This document shows, piece by piece, positions 47,825 through 56,192 of a DNA stretch of 64,000 nt; within the stretch, counting starts at the first letter, position 1, and the number at the start of each line of letters is the position of its first letter. Source of the DNA: FEB-12 sp964503315 (GTDB lineage Bacteria > Zixibacteria > MSB-5A5 > GN15 > FEB-12); assembly GCA_964503315.1 (NCBI GenBank), contig CAZCZL010000008.1, positions 1-64,000 of the forward strand, read 5' to 3'. The position numbers and the translations under genes are program-made. The notes beneath the pieces were generated by a model, which searched no databases, was not told where the DNA came from, and saw nothing but the letters and a program-made list of their open reading frames with translations.

Positions 47825-49828
47825 ATGAAACTGATCCTCCAACGAGCTGCAATCGTCATTCTGGCTCTCGCCGGAATCTATGGTGGCTACCTGTTGTATG
47901 ACACACTCCGGGTCCGCTCACTCCCGGAAAAGCTGGCCGCCATCATTCATGATGAGGACCTTCGGACCCTCACTCCCCGCCTCAAGGATCTTATCAAGGA
48001 TGATTCGCTGGTAGTGCGTGCGCGCGCGGCACTGGCGATAGGGCGCATCGGCGACAAAAAAGGTGCGGAAATCCTGATGGACGCGCTGCATGACCCATCC
48101 ATTCTGGTCGGTCAGAACGCGGCGTTCGGTCTCGGTCTCATCGGTGACAAAACCTACGCGGATAAACTACTGGATGCCGCGGAGAATCTCCCCGGCGGTG
48201 TTGCCGCAAGTGCGGTGCTGGCGGCAGGACGCCTCAGCGACAGCAGTATGATCGAGACGCTGGACAACCTGACCAGTTTTCTCGGTGATGCCTCCCCCGA
48301 AGTCCGCGAGGCTGCCTGTTATGGACTCTTCTTCGCCAAAGCAAGTGATCAGCTCACGGCGCTTGAGAATCTACTCATGCTTGAGCAGGATAGCATGGTA
48401 CAACGAGCGGCGCTGTTCACCATGGCGCGCCTCGGCGCGGATGCGCAATCCGTCTATGCGCGTTTTCTGGCGGATGCTGACCCCGGGATACGCTCGCTCG
48501 CTGTCCGCGGCATGGGGAATGTGAAGACTCCTGAAGCACTGCAATTTCTGGGAATGGCACTCAATGATGTCGACCAGGGGGTGGAAGCCGAAGCGATCAC
48601 CGCGCTGGCCAAGCACGGATCGTATGAAGCGTCCAACTACCTCTGGCGGAAACTTCCGCAGATCTCCGGTGACAAACTAACGGTCACTATGATCGACGCG
48701 CTGCGTCAGCTCAAAGCTGAGCAGGCAATAGATGCGGTCACTAGTTTGACCACGCTCTCCCCGACCGATAACGTTCTTGCTTCCGGGGTGAAATTTCTCG
48801 CGACCGTGCAGTCCGACCGTGCGGTCAATCTGATCGACTCGGTGCGAACGACGAAACCATCCCCCTTTGTCCGCGCCGCATGCGTTGAGGCATATGGCAT
48901 GATGGAGCGGGATGCCGTGCTCCCTCGTGTGGCGCAGATGTTCGCCGATGAGGACCCGTTGGTCAGGTCGGCGGCATTTGATGTTCTGACCAAACTCGAT
49001 TCGGCCAATCTCGATTACTATATCGGGCAGGCGCTCAATGATCAGGATGTAGTCCTGCTGGTGCAGGGGATCGATGCGATCATCAGTCACAAGCTGGATC
49101 GGTATCTGAAGACGCTCTCTGAGATAATGGCGCGTGGACCGGAAGTAGATTCCGATGTGCGCCGCACGATCATCGATGGCCTGCCGACTCTGTTTGACGA
49201 ATTCGGTCAAGACAGCGCGCTGGTACGGCTGTTGATAGATGGGATACTGGACAAAGAGTATATCGTCCGGCGGAGCGCCGCGATTGTATACGAAAAAGAG
49301 ATGGGCGTAGACCGCTGGGCGCAGGTGTCGCCGGCAGAGACTCGTATCACCGAGTCGCAGATTCGCGCCGCGATAGAAAAGTACACGGCGAATCCGACCG
49401 CCCGGATCATCACCGAAAAGGGCGAGATAGAGATTCTTCTTCGGTTCGATATCGCGCCGCTGACGGTGATTAACTTCATCGAACTGGCGCAGTCGGGAAC
49501 CTATGATGGCCTGAAATTCCATCGAGTCGTGCCGAACTTCGTGATCCAGGGAGGTGACCCACGAGGCGATGGCTGGGGCGGGCCGGGGTATCAGATACGT
49601 TGTGAATACTCGGAACTGCCGTACCGTCGCGGGACTGTCGGCATCGCGACCTCCGGCAAAGATACCGGTGGCTCGCAGTTCTTTGTCGCGCTTTCACCGC
49701 AGCCGCACCTGAACGGCCGGTACACGGTGTTTGGCGAAGTGACTGATGGGATGGAGATCGCCGATGAGATCGTCCGCGGCGACGTGATACAAAAGATAAT
49801 GATCCTTACAGGGGCTACTGAGAAATGA
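47825..49828 (+). CDS. HEAT-repeat protein fused to cyclophilin peptidyl-prolyl isomerase
   Basis: 667 residues. An N-terminal hydrophobic anchor (about 8-27) leads into HEAT/PBS-lyase repeats (about 45-480; e.g. VRARAALAIGRIGDKKGAEILMDAL). A cyclophilin domain follows at about 515-665: GLKFHRVVPNFVIQGGDPRGDG and GTVGIATSGKDTGGSQFFVALSPQPHLNGRYTVFGEV retain the catalytic Arg and the active-site Gln/Phe. It probably works outside the inner membrane as a scaffolded foldase. It overlaps the next gene by ATGA. Promoter TTGACC/TAGATT lies just upstream. Confidence 0.88.
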   Translation: MKLILQRAAIVILALAGIYGGYLLYDTLRVRSLPEKLAAIIHDEDLRTLTPRLKDLIKDDSLVVRARAALAIGRIGDKKGAEILMDALHDPSILVGQNAAFGLGLIGDKTYADKLLDAAENLPGGVAASAVLAAGRLSDSSMIETLDNLTSFLGDASPEVREAACYGLFFAKASDQLTALENLLMLEQDSMVQRAALFTMARLGADAQSVYARFLADADPGIRSLAVRGMGNVKTPEALQFLGMALNDVDQGVEAEAITALAKHGSYEASNYLWRKLPQISGDKLTVTMIDALRQLKAEQAIDAVTSLTTLSPTDNVLASGVKFLATVQSDRAVNLIDSVRTTKPSPFVRAACVEAYGMMERDAVLPRVAQMFADEDPLVRSAAFDVLTKLDSANLDYYIGQALNDQDVVLLVQGIDAIISHKLDRYLKTLSEIMARGPEVDSDVRRTIIDGLPTLFDEFGQDSALVRLLIDGILDKEYIVRRSAAIVYEKEMGVDRWAQVSPAETRITESQIRAAIEKYTANPTARIITEKGEIEILLRFDIAPLTVINFIELAQSGTYDGLKFHRVVPNFVIQGGDPRGDGWGGPGYQIRCEYSELPYRRGTVGIATSGKDTGGSQFFVALSPQPHLNGRYTVFGEVTDGMEIADEIVRGDVIQKIMILTGATEK

Positions 49829-50622
49829 AAAGCATTCTTACTCTTGTTTTCACATTACTTACAGCGCTAAGTCTGTCCGCGCAAACCACTCCACCCGATG
49901 CTGAACAACTTATCGCGAAGATTCTGGAAGTGGACAAACAACAGCGCGAGCAGATCAAGGATCTTGTGATCCTTTCAGAGTACATTAAGGGTGAAGAAAA
50001 AGACGACGGAACATTCGAAGAGAAAGTCCGCTTTAACAAACGGATCTCGATAAAGTACCTGGCCGATACCGCCTGGATGCACGAGGAATACCTCTCCGGA
50101 GTCAAAGAAGGAAAGCCAATGTCTGACAAGGATTGTCAGAACGCGGCGAAAGAGGATAGAGAGAAGAAGAAACGTCGGGCGACCCCGAATATCAGCTATC
50201 CCATGCTCAAGCCATTCTACCCGGAGAAGCGGGCACTCTACCAGATCGACTATCTGGGGATCGCGGGTGAACGGGTCGACGGTTACCTCTGTCACTATTT
50301 CAAGGTGACCGCCAAAGAGCCGATTGACACGCTGCTGAATGGCGACTACTTCTTTGATACCGAATCGCTACATCTGGTGCGCGTCACCTTCTCGCCATCG
50401 GCGCTGGTGAATCGCACGATGTTCAAAATGTCCAAGATGAATATGGCGCTGAACTACCTGCCGACTTCCGAGGGGTACTGGCTTCCAACCATGTTCACGT
50501 TCAATATGAAAGCCAAGGCAATGTGGCTGATAAACGTTCCGACCGCCGCGACCGAGACCTACAGCGATCCGATCATCAACAGCGGCGTGCCGGATTCTCT
50601 CTTTGAGGTGGAAAATGAGTAG
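49825..50622 (+). CDS. exported protein, possible LolA-like outer-membrane assembly role
   Basis: 265 residues with a signal peptide (about 1-20, ending LSAQ). A long helical start (TPPDAEQLIAKILEVDKQQREQIKDL) precedes beta strands with DYLGIAGERVDGYLCHYFKVTAKEP and FFDTESLHLVRVTFSP. This resembles the half-barrel of LolA/LolB-type sorting proteins, but I cannot assign it firmly. It overlaps the HEAT-cyclophilin gene (ATGA) and the next gene by 8 nt. Confidence 0.6.
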   Translation: MKSILTLVFTLLTALSLSAQTTPPDAEQLIAKILEVDKQQREQIKDLVILSEYIKGEEKDDGTFEEKVRFNKRISIKYLADTAWMHEEYLSGVKEGKPMSDKDCQNAAKEDREKKKRRATPNISYPMLKPFYPEKRALYQIDYLGIAGERVDGYLCHYFKVTAKEPIDTLLNGDYFFDTESLHLVRVTFSPSALVNRTMFKMSKMNMALNYLPTSEGYWLPTMFTFNMKAKAMWLINVPTAATETYSDPIINSGVPDSLFEVENE

Positions 50623-51112
50623 TCAGGAATACCGTACCGAGCTGGTACCGATCGCGCTGCCGGCGGACTGCAATCTGATCTTCGGTCAGTCGCACTTCAT
50701 AAAGACGGTCGAAGATCTGTATGAGGCGCTGGTGACCTCGGGAATGGGGATCAAGTTCGGAATCGCGTTCTGTGAGGCCTCCGGCAAGCGACTTATCCGC
50801 ACGGACGGGAACGATGCCGAGATGATCGCGACGGCCACCAAGTCCGCGCAGGTGGTGGGAGCGGGGCATACGTTCTTCGTCTATATGAAGAATGGTTTCC
50901 CGATCAATATCCTCAATCGCATCAAAGAATCGCAGGAAGTCTGCCGGATCTTTTGCGCGACCGCAAACCCGTTGCAGGTGATAGTGGCGGTCAGCGCGCA
51001 GGGGCGTGGTGTGCTGGGGGTGATCGATGGCGAACCGCCGTTGGGTGTCGAAGGGGACGCGGACAAAAAGGAACGCGTGGATTTCCTCCGGAAGATCGGC
51101 TACAAGCGTTAG
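50615..51112 (+). CDS. adenosine-specific kinase family (DUF355) protein
   Basis: 165 residues. The segments TELVPIALPADCNLIFGQSHFIKTVEDLYEAL, GIKFGIAFCEASGKRLIRTDGND and GHTFFVYMKNGFPINILNRIKESQEVCRIFCATANP, ending GVLGVIDGEPPLGVE, match the family annotated as adenosine-specific kinase from archaeal structures. The role in bacteria is uncertain. Its ATG lies inside the end of the preceding gene, with GAGGTGG upstream. Confidence 0.85.
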   Translation: MSSQEYRTELVPIALPADCNLIFGQSHFIKTVEDLYEALVTSGMGIKFGIAFCEASGKRLIRTDGNDAEMIATATKSAQVVGAGHTFFVYMKNGFPINILNRIKESQEVCRIFCATANPLQVIVAVSAQGRGVLGVIDGEPPLGVEGDADKKERVDFLRKIGYKR

Positions 51113-51127
51113 CAGAAAAGAGCAGAC

Positions 51128-51331
51128 ATGAAGAGATTTGAGATAGAACGCTCAGGGACCGAGCGGCTGATAATTGAAGAATCTGAATACAAAGGACACC
51201 AGTTGGTGTCGCTTCGCATATACTTCCTTTCTGATGACCAGAGTTGGCTTCCGACGAAAAAGGGAGTGACGTTCAAACGGGAACAGCTCGACGAAGTCAT
51301 CGGCTACCTGAATCAGATCAAGGGGAGCTGA
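51128..51331 (+). CDS. PC4/p15-like single-stranded DNA-binding protein
   Basis: 67 residues. The beta-rich pattern SEYKGHQLVSLRIYFLSDDQSWLPTKKGVTFKREQLDEVIGYL resembles the PC4/Sub1 family (bacterial YdbC), which binds single-stranded DNA as a dimer. Start: AGCAGAAAAGAGCAG before ATG, a weak ribosome site. It lies 15 nt after the DUF355 gene. A role in transcription or replication is plausible. Confidence 0.7.
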   Translation: MKRFEIERSGTERLIIEESEYKGHQLVSLRIYFLSDDQSWLPTKKGVTFKREQLDEVIGYLNQIKGS

Positions 51332-51349
51332 GCAAGCTCCCTCGCCTCA

Positions 51350-52135
51350 ATGTTCACATTCGCCATCGACAAAAAACGCCTTCTCGCCCATTTCCAGAAA
51401 GACCCGGTCCTGTTCGCGTATCATATCGGTGATCTGGATGACCGCTATTTTCCGCAGTGCCAGTTCGCCTGTACCTATGGCGAGACCGCGCATATCCTTG
51501 AGTCGGTCCTCATCTACAGCGGGCTGAAGACCCCAAGCGTGCTGGCTTTCGGGACGACAGACGATTTCCCTCAACTACTCGATGAACTGATGCCGGTCCT
51601 TCCGCTCAAATTCTTCTGCCACTACCTGCCGTCGTATCGCGATACATTCCTTCAGGCGTACAAGGAGACCGATCTGGGACTTCACCAGAAAATGAAGTTG
51701 ACCAACTTCAGACCGGTCGAATCGAACATGGAAAACGGGGAGATCAGGCCGTTGTCGACGTCGGACGCGGAGACCGTCCTTGCATTCTATCGCTCTGCCT
51801 ATCCGGATGGATATTTCGAACCGCATATGCTCGAGAGTGGCAGGTTTGTTGGGATGATGGTCGACGGACGGTTGATCTCAGTGGCTGGAGTGCACATTTA
51901 CTCCCCTGCGTACAAGATCGCGGTACTAGGGGCGATCGCGACTCTGCCGGAGTTTCGCGGCAGGGGCTTTGCGACCATCCTCACTTCTCACCTCTGTCAG
52001 CAACTAGTGAAAGAGAAACTGTTGATTTGCTTGAATGTCAAAGCTGACAATACTGCCGCTATCAAAAGCTACAGCAGAATCGGGTTTACGATAACGCACG
52101 AATACCAGGAAGCGCTGTTTGAGCTTCGGCGCTAA
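51350..52135 (+). CDS. GNAT family acetyltransferase
   Basis: 261 residues. The C-terminal GNAT domain (about 125-260) has the acetyl-CoA loop in TLPEFRGRGFATILTSHL and the late motif NTAAIKSYSRIGF. The N-terminal half is an unrelated-looking alpha/beta region found in some two-part GNAT proteins. Substrate unknown. It begins 18 nt after the PC4-like gene. GAGC before the ATG is a poor ribosome site, so it may depend on the upstream gene. Confidence 0.83.
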   Translation: MFTFAIDKKRLLAHFQKDPVLFAYHIGDLDDRYFPQCQFACTYGETAHILESVLIYSGLKTPSVLAFGTTDDFPQLLDELMPVLPLKFFCHYLPSYRDTFLQAYKETDLGLHQKMKLTNFRPVESNMENGEIRPLSTSDAETVLAFYRSAYPDGYFEPHMLESGRFVGMMVDGRLISVAGVHIYSPAYKIAVLGAIATLPEFRGRGFATILTSHLCQQLVKEKLLICLNVKADNTAAIKSYSRIGFTITHEYQEALFELRR

Positions 52136-52322
52136 GCTTCACTCTTCTCTCAAATCCCCATAAGCAGTATAGGGTTGCGGCAACAGCTATGTCCGGACGC
52201 CTATAGAATCCAACCCGTCATCATCACTTAATAAGCTGTTAGTCAACAACTTACCTCCTCGGCAACCGCTTTGCTCTGTTGATTTGTGGGACTACTGAAA
52301 CGTCCCGATGGAGAATGTCATC

Positions 52323-52958
52323 ATGACTGCATTGAGAATCCTATCATTAATAGTCGGCGCGGCTGTCGCTCTGGCGATTACGGCCTCCACCGGCGAATCA
52401 GGGGAGCACAAGCAGCCGATCCCGGAGCCGTTGAAGGAGTACTACTACTCCGGTCTGGCGCCCGACCAATTGGCCTACGCAGTTGACCTCTGGTACGATG
52501 CAGTCCTCAAGGGGGACCAGCCACGATTGATACAGGCTGAACAATCAATGCTGGCACTGCTCCAGCGGGATCTCGACTCAACCGCCTATGTCGTTGAGCA
52601 GTTCCGTCAACTGCTTTGGCAGGCACAGGTCGCCTCGGTGGTTCTTCCGGATACCGGGCAGTCGCTCTCCGATGATCTACCGGTTCTCGAGTTTGTTGAC
52701 CGGGAGCATTTCTCCTACGCGGTTGATCTCTGCAAAACCAAAGAGCGGTTGGTCACGGCAATCCGTCGAAGCAACGCGATCAGCAACAAGTATAGACTTA
52801 TCAGTGATTATATCGAAGTACTGCGCCGTCAGGTGGGACTTCCCAAATTGAAACTGGCGGGGATACCGGCAGTGGGGAATGGTCAGTTGAAAGCGCCTGT
52901 GAAACCGGTCGATGTTACAGTGTCGGAGGGGGATATTCCGAACCCGCTGGAAAATTAG
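52323..52958 (+). CDS. exported protein, unknown function
   Basis: 211 residues from the ATG with GGAG 8 nt upstream; an in-frame ATG at 52308 is an alternative. Signal peptide or anchor at about 1-22. The mature part is largely helical (LKEYYYSGLAPDQLAYAVDLWYDAVLKGDQPRLIQAEQSMLALLQRDL), followed by a Pro/Val-rich tail. No family recognised. A strong terminator follows at 53046. Confidence 0.6.
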   Translation: MTALRILSLIVGAAVALAITASTGESGEHKQPIPEPLKEYYYSGLAPDQLAYAVDLWYDAVLKGDQPRLIQAEQSMLALLQRDLDSTAYVVEQFRQLLWQAQVASVVLPDTGQSLSDDLPVLEFVDREHFSYAVDLCKTKERLVTAIRRSNAISNKYRLISDYIEVLRRQVGLPKLKLAGIPAVGNGQLKAPVKPVDVTVSEGDIPNPLEN

Positions 52959-53045
52959 CGATTACGAGTGAAATCGGGAGTCTAAGGTATTGAAAGATAT
53001 CGGCATTTGTCTCTCTTCTCTCCTTCTTGTGTGAGCCCTTCGTCA

Positions 53046-53083
53046 GACGCCGCCGTCGCTCCCAACGGCGGCGTCACTTTTTC
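53046..53083 (+). terminator. strong rho-independent terminator
   Basis: GACGCCGCCGT/ACGGCGGCGTC, an 11-bp perfect stem with an 8-nt loop, then ACTTTTT. It separates the exported protein from pepF. Confidence 0.88.
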
Positions 53084-53164
53084 CGTATATCTCCCCCGGT
53101 TGCCAAATGCGGCTGTTTGTACGATATTCCCCCCACGTTACATACCCAAACAGAAAGACCTATT

Positions 53165-54979
53165 ATGTCCATGCCGACCACCAGCAACGCTATCCCTAAA
53201 CGTAATGAGATCGACCCCACACTGACTTGGGATCTGAGCCATATCTATCCTAATGACTCCGCCTGGGAGACCGAATTCACACAGCTCCAGCAGATGGTGG
53301 AACAGGCGAAGACTTTCGTCGGTCGGCTCCATGAGTCCCCCGCGATCCTCGAAGAGTGCCTCGCCCTGCAGACCGAACTCGGCATGCGGATGCACTCCCT
53401 CTACCAATATGCCTACCTGAATAAGGATCTCGATAACCGCGTCTCGAAATACCAGGCGATGACCGAGCGCGCCGCCATGCTCGGCTCACAGGCTGGCGCG
53501 GCATTCTCGTTCGTTGAACCGGAACTGCTCAAGATGGATGACGCGGCTCTCGTCGCGATGGAAAAGAAGTTCACGAAACAGGGGATTTACGACTTCTATA
53601 TGCGGGAGTTAATTCGCTCCAAAGTACATATCCGGACAGCCGAGGTCGAAGAACTTCTCGCGATGGCCGGGATCATCGCCCGTGGACCGGATTCGATTTT
53701 TTCGATGCTCGACGATGCCGACATGACCTACCCCTCAATCACCGACGAAAACGGCAACGAGGTCAAACTGACCAAACAGCGGTTCGCCAAGTATATGGAG
53801 TCATCAGTTCAGCGGGTCCGCAAGGAGACGAGCGAAGGGTTTTACTCGTCGTACAAAGCCCACATTAATACTATCGGCGCGTCGCTGGCGGCATCGGTCA
53901 ACAAGGATGTCTTCTTCACGCGTGCGCGGAAATACGAAAGCTGTCTGCACCGTGCGCTCGATGCCAACAATATCCCGATCTCGGTTTATCATTCGCTCCT
54001 TGATACCACTGAGAACCATATCTCGGCACTGCATGCGTACTCCGATCTTCGCAAGCGGGTCCTGAAGCTCGACACGATCTGGCCATACGATATGATTTGC
54101 CCGCTTTTCCCGGAATCCGACTATACGGTGCCATATGCGGAAGCGGTCAATCAGGTGATTGAGGCGGTCAAGCCGCTTGGCGCGACCTACCAGAAAGTGC
54201 TGACCGACGCCTTCAATTCCCGCTGGGTCGATGTATTTGAGACCGAAGGGAAAGGCTCCGGCGCCTATAGCTGGGGGAACTATCAGGCGCACCCGTATGT
54301 GCTGATGAACTACAATGACACGGTTGACAACATGTTCACGCTGGCGCATGAGATGGGGCACGCCATGCACAGCTATCTGTCGAACCGAAAACAGCCATTC
54401 GCCAAGGCTCAGTACTCAATCTTTGTCGCCGAAGTCGCCTCGACCCTGAACGAAGGTCTGTTGCTGCACCTGCTGCTCAAGAGCGTGAAAGATACCAAGC
54501 AGCGGCTCTATTTGCTGAATCGACATATCGATAACACGTTTGGGACATTCTTCCATCAGGTGCTCTATGCTCGCTTTGAGCTGATGATCCATGAAGAGGT
54601 GGAAAAAGGAAACGCCCTTTCACCCGACATGCTTTCAGAGATCTGGGGTTCCCTGACCGCCAAGTTCTATGGTCCGACGGTGACGATGGATGAATACTCG
54701 CCGCTCAAGTGGTCGCGCATCCCCCACTTCTACAACATGTTTTATGTCTATCAATACGCGACCTCATACGCGGCCTCGCAGGCGATCCTGACCAAGTTCA
54801 TCAGTGGCGAGCCGGGGATAATCGACAAGTATCTGGAGATGCTCTCTTCGGGTGGCAAGGATCACCCGATCGAACTGCTCAAGATCTGCGGCGTCGATAT
54901 GACCACACCTGAACCGGTGATGGCGACTATCAACCTCTTCCGCGAGCAGGTTGAGGAGATAGACCGCCTTGTGAAATAG
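53165..54979 (+). CDS. pepF: oligoendopeptidase F (M3B metallopeptidase)
   Basis: 604 residues from the ATG at 53165; the frame is open further upstream but runs through the terminator and promoter region. The zinc-binding HEMGHAMHS motif gives two His ligands and the catalytic Glu. The third ligand is probably in FVAEVASTLNE. The family's C-terminal YQYATSYAASQAILTKF is present. It cleaves short peptides in the cytoplasm. The next gene starts 5 nt after the stop. Confidence 0.95.
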   Translation: MSMPTTSNAIPKRNEIDPTLTWDLSHIYPNDSAWETEFTQLQQMVEQAKTFVGRLHESPAILEECLALQTELGMRMHSLYQYAYLNKDLDNRVSKYQAMTERAAMLGSQAGAAFSFVEPELLKMDDAALVAMEKKFTKQGIYDFYMRELIRSKVHIRTAEVEELLAMAGIIARGPDSIFSMLDDADMTYPSITDENGNEVKLTKQRFAKYMESSVQRVRKETSEGFYSSYKAHINTIGASLAASVNKDVFFTRARKYESCLHRALDANNIPISVYHSLLDTTENHISALHAYSDLRKRVLKLDTIWPYDMICPLFPESDYTVPYAEAVNQVIEAVKPLGATYQKVLTDAFNSRWVDVFETEGKGSGAYSWGNYQAHPYVLMNYNDTVDNMFTLAHEMGHAMHSYLSNRKQPFAKAQYSIFVAEVASTLNEGLLLHLLLKSVKDTKQRLYLLNRHIDNTFGTFFHQVLYARFELMIHEEVEKGNALSPDMLSEIWGSLTAKFYGPTVTMDEYSPLKWSRIPHFYNMFYVYQYATSYAASQAILTKFISGEPGIIDKYLEMLSSGGKDHPIELLKICGVDMTTPEPVMATINLFREQVEEIDRLVK

Positions 54980-54984
54980 TCGCT

Positions 54985-55299
54985 ATGCCGGAGTATCAAT
55001 TTGTCATCACCTGGCGATTTAAGGTCAAGCCGGGTCGTGAGAAGGAGTTCGAAGAAGCCTATGGCCCGGTCGGTGACTGGGCCAGGCTGTTTCGGATTCA
55101 TGATGGCTATCTGGGAACCGACTTGATGCGAGACACCAACGAAGAGCGGGTCTACCTGACGGTCGACCGCTGGAAATCGGCGGACGATTTCAACAGATTC
55201 AAGGATCTCTATCTCAGCGAATACGAACAACTCGACCGCATATTAGCCGACCTGACCGAATCGGAAACGCTGCAAGGGTACTATCTGACTGAAATATAA
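54985..55299 (+). CDS. antibiotic-biosynthesis monooxygenase-like (ABM) domain protein
   Basis: 104 residues with a ferredoxin-like fold pattern: FVITWRFKVKPGREKEFEEAYG, GDWARLFRIHDGYLGTDLMRD and VYLTVDRWKSADDFNRFKD. This is the small ABM/DUF family of heme-degrading or monooxygenase-like dimers. The activity cannot be told from the sequence. It is cotranscribed with pepF (5-nt gap). Confidence 0.72.
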   Translation: MPEYQFVITWRFKVKPGREKEFEEAYGPVGDWARLFRIHDGYLGTDLMRDTNEERVYLTVDRWKSADDFNRFKDLYLSEYEQLDRILADLTESETLQGYYLTEI

Positions 55300-55357
55300 C
55301 GGTTTCCGCCTCTCACGCGATTTTCGATTCATCATCTTGAAGTTTGGCCAGACTTCA

Positions 55358-55363
55358 TATACT
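55358..55363 (+). promoter_or_regulatory. -10 element of the UPF0316 gene
   Basis: TATACT, 8 nt before the ATG, with a CTTGAA 16 bp upstream. Confidence 0.45.
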
Positions 55364-55371
55364 ATTGCGCG

Positions 55372-55974
55372 ATGGAATCCTCAGTCGCTCTTAATTTGTC
55401 GTCACTCCACCCGGCCGTGGTCCCAATTCTCATCTTTTTTGCCCGCATTTGCGATGTCTCTATCGGGACCATGCGAATCATCCTGGTCGGTCGCGGCCTT
55501 CGGTTTGTCTCGTCATTGCTCGGGTTCTTCGAAGTATTCATCTGGTTGCTCGCGATCAGTCAGATCGTCACCAACCTCGGGTCGATCGTCAATCTCATCG
55601 CTTACTGTGCCGGCTTCGCGGCAGGGACGTATGTCGGAATGACAATCGAGCGACGGCTATCTCTCGGTACGATGATCGTCCGTGTGATTGTCCCTCAGGA
55701 ATCCTCGCACCTCATCATGTACCTCATCACCAACAACTACAAAGTGACGCACATGGATGCCGAGGGGGCGTTGGGGAAAGTGAAGGTCATCTTCACGATT
55801 GTCCGACGCTCCGAGTTGAAGCATGTGATCGGGATAATCCGGTCATTCGACGCGAATGCGTTTTACACAGTCGAGGATGTTCGGATGGTGTCGGAGTATG
55901 GTTTGCCAAAACCGGCGGGGAACACCAAGTTCAGCGTCTTCCAGCCCTCAATCTGGTTCCGAAAGAGCAAGTAA
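55372..55974 (+). CDS. UPF0316 (DUF2179/DUF5698) membrane protein
   Basis: 200 residues. Three membrane helices (about 14-34, 42-66, 70-92) with RICDVSIGTMRIILVGRGLRFVSSLLGFFEVFIW, the UPF0316 pattern, are followed by a soluble DUF2179-like domain (about 100-185). In related proteins that domain binds a regulatory ligand; none is assigned here. TATACT ends 8 nt before the ATG, so the mRNA is probably leaderless. Confidence 0.85.
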   Translation: MESSVALNLSSLHPAVVPILIFFARICDVSIGTMRIILVGRGLRFVSSLLGFFEVFIWLLAISQIVTNLGSIVNLIAYCAGFAAGTYVGMTIERRLSLGTMIVRVIVPQESSHLIMYLITNNYKVTHMDAEGALGKVKVIFTIVRRSELKHVIGIIRSFDANAFYTVEDVRMVSEYGLPKPAGNTKFSVFQPSIWFRKSK

Positions 55975-56073
55975 GGTGTCGTTGTGAGCGGTGGGTCACA
56001 CCATCGCGTATTCAATATACGACTCTGACAATATTCAGATGCTGGATGAACGACAAACTTCATCAGCTGCATG

Positions 56074-56090
56074 GCGATGGCAAGACCCGC
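56074..56090. repeat. 17-bp repeat, inverted copy at 28718
   Basis: GCGATGGCAAGACCCGC occurs here and in reverse complement at 28718-28734, with some similarity beyond. The surrounding gap (55975-56192) holds no gene that I can support. Confidence 0.5.
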
Positions 56091-56192
56091 AACAACAAGT
56101 CTATCCGTTCCGTCAGGTCTTGCGCTCGCCAAACTACTCAAGGACTAACTGACATCTCAATTGCGCGAGCGTGTGACCTGACGGTCAATGAT

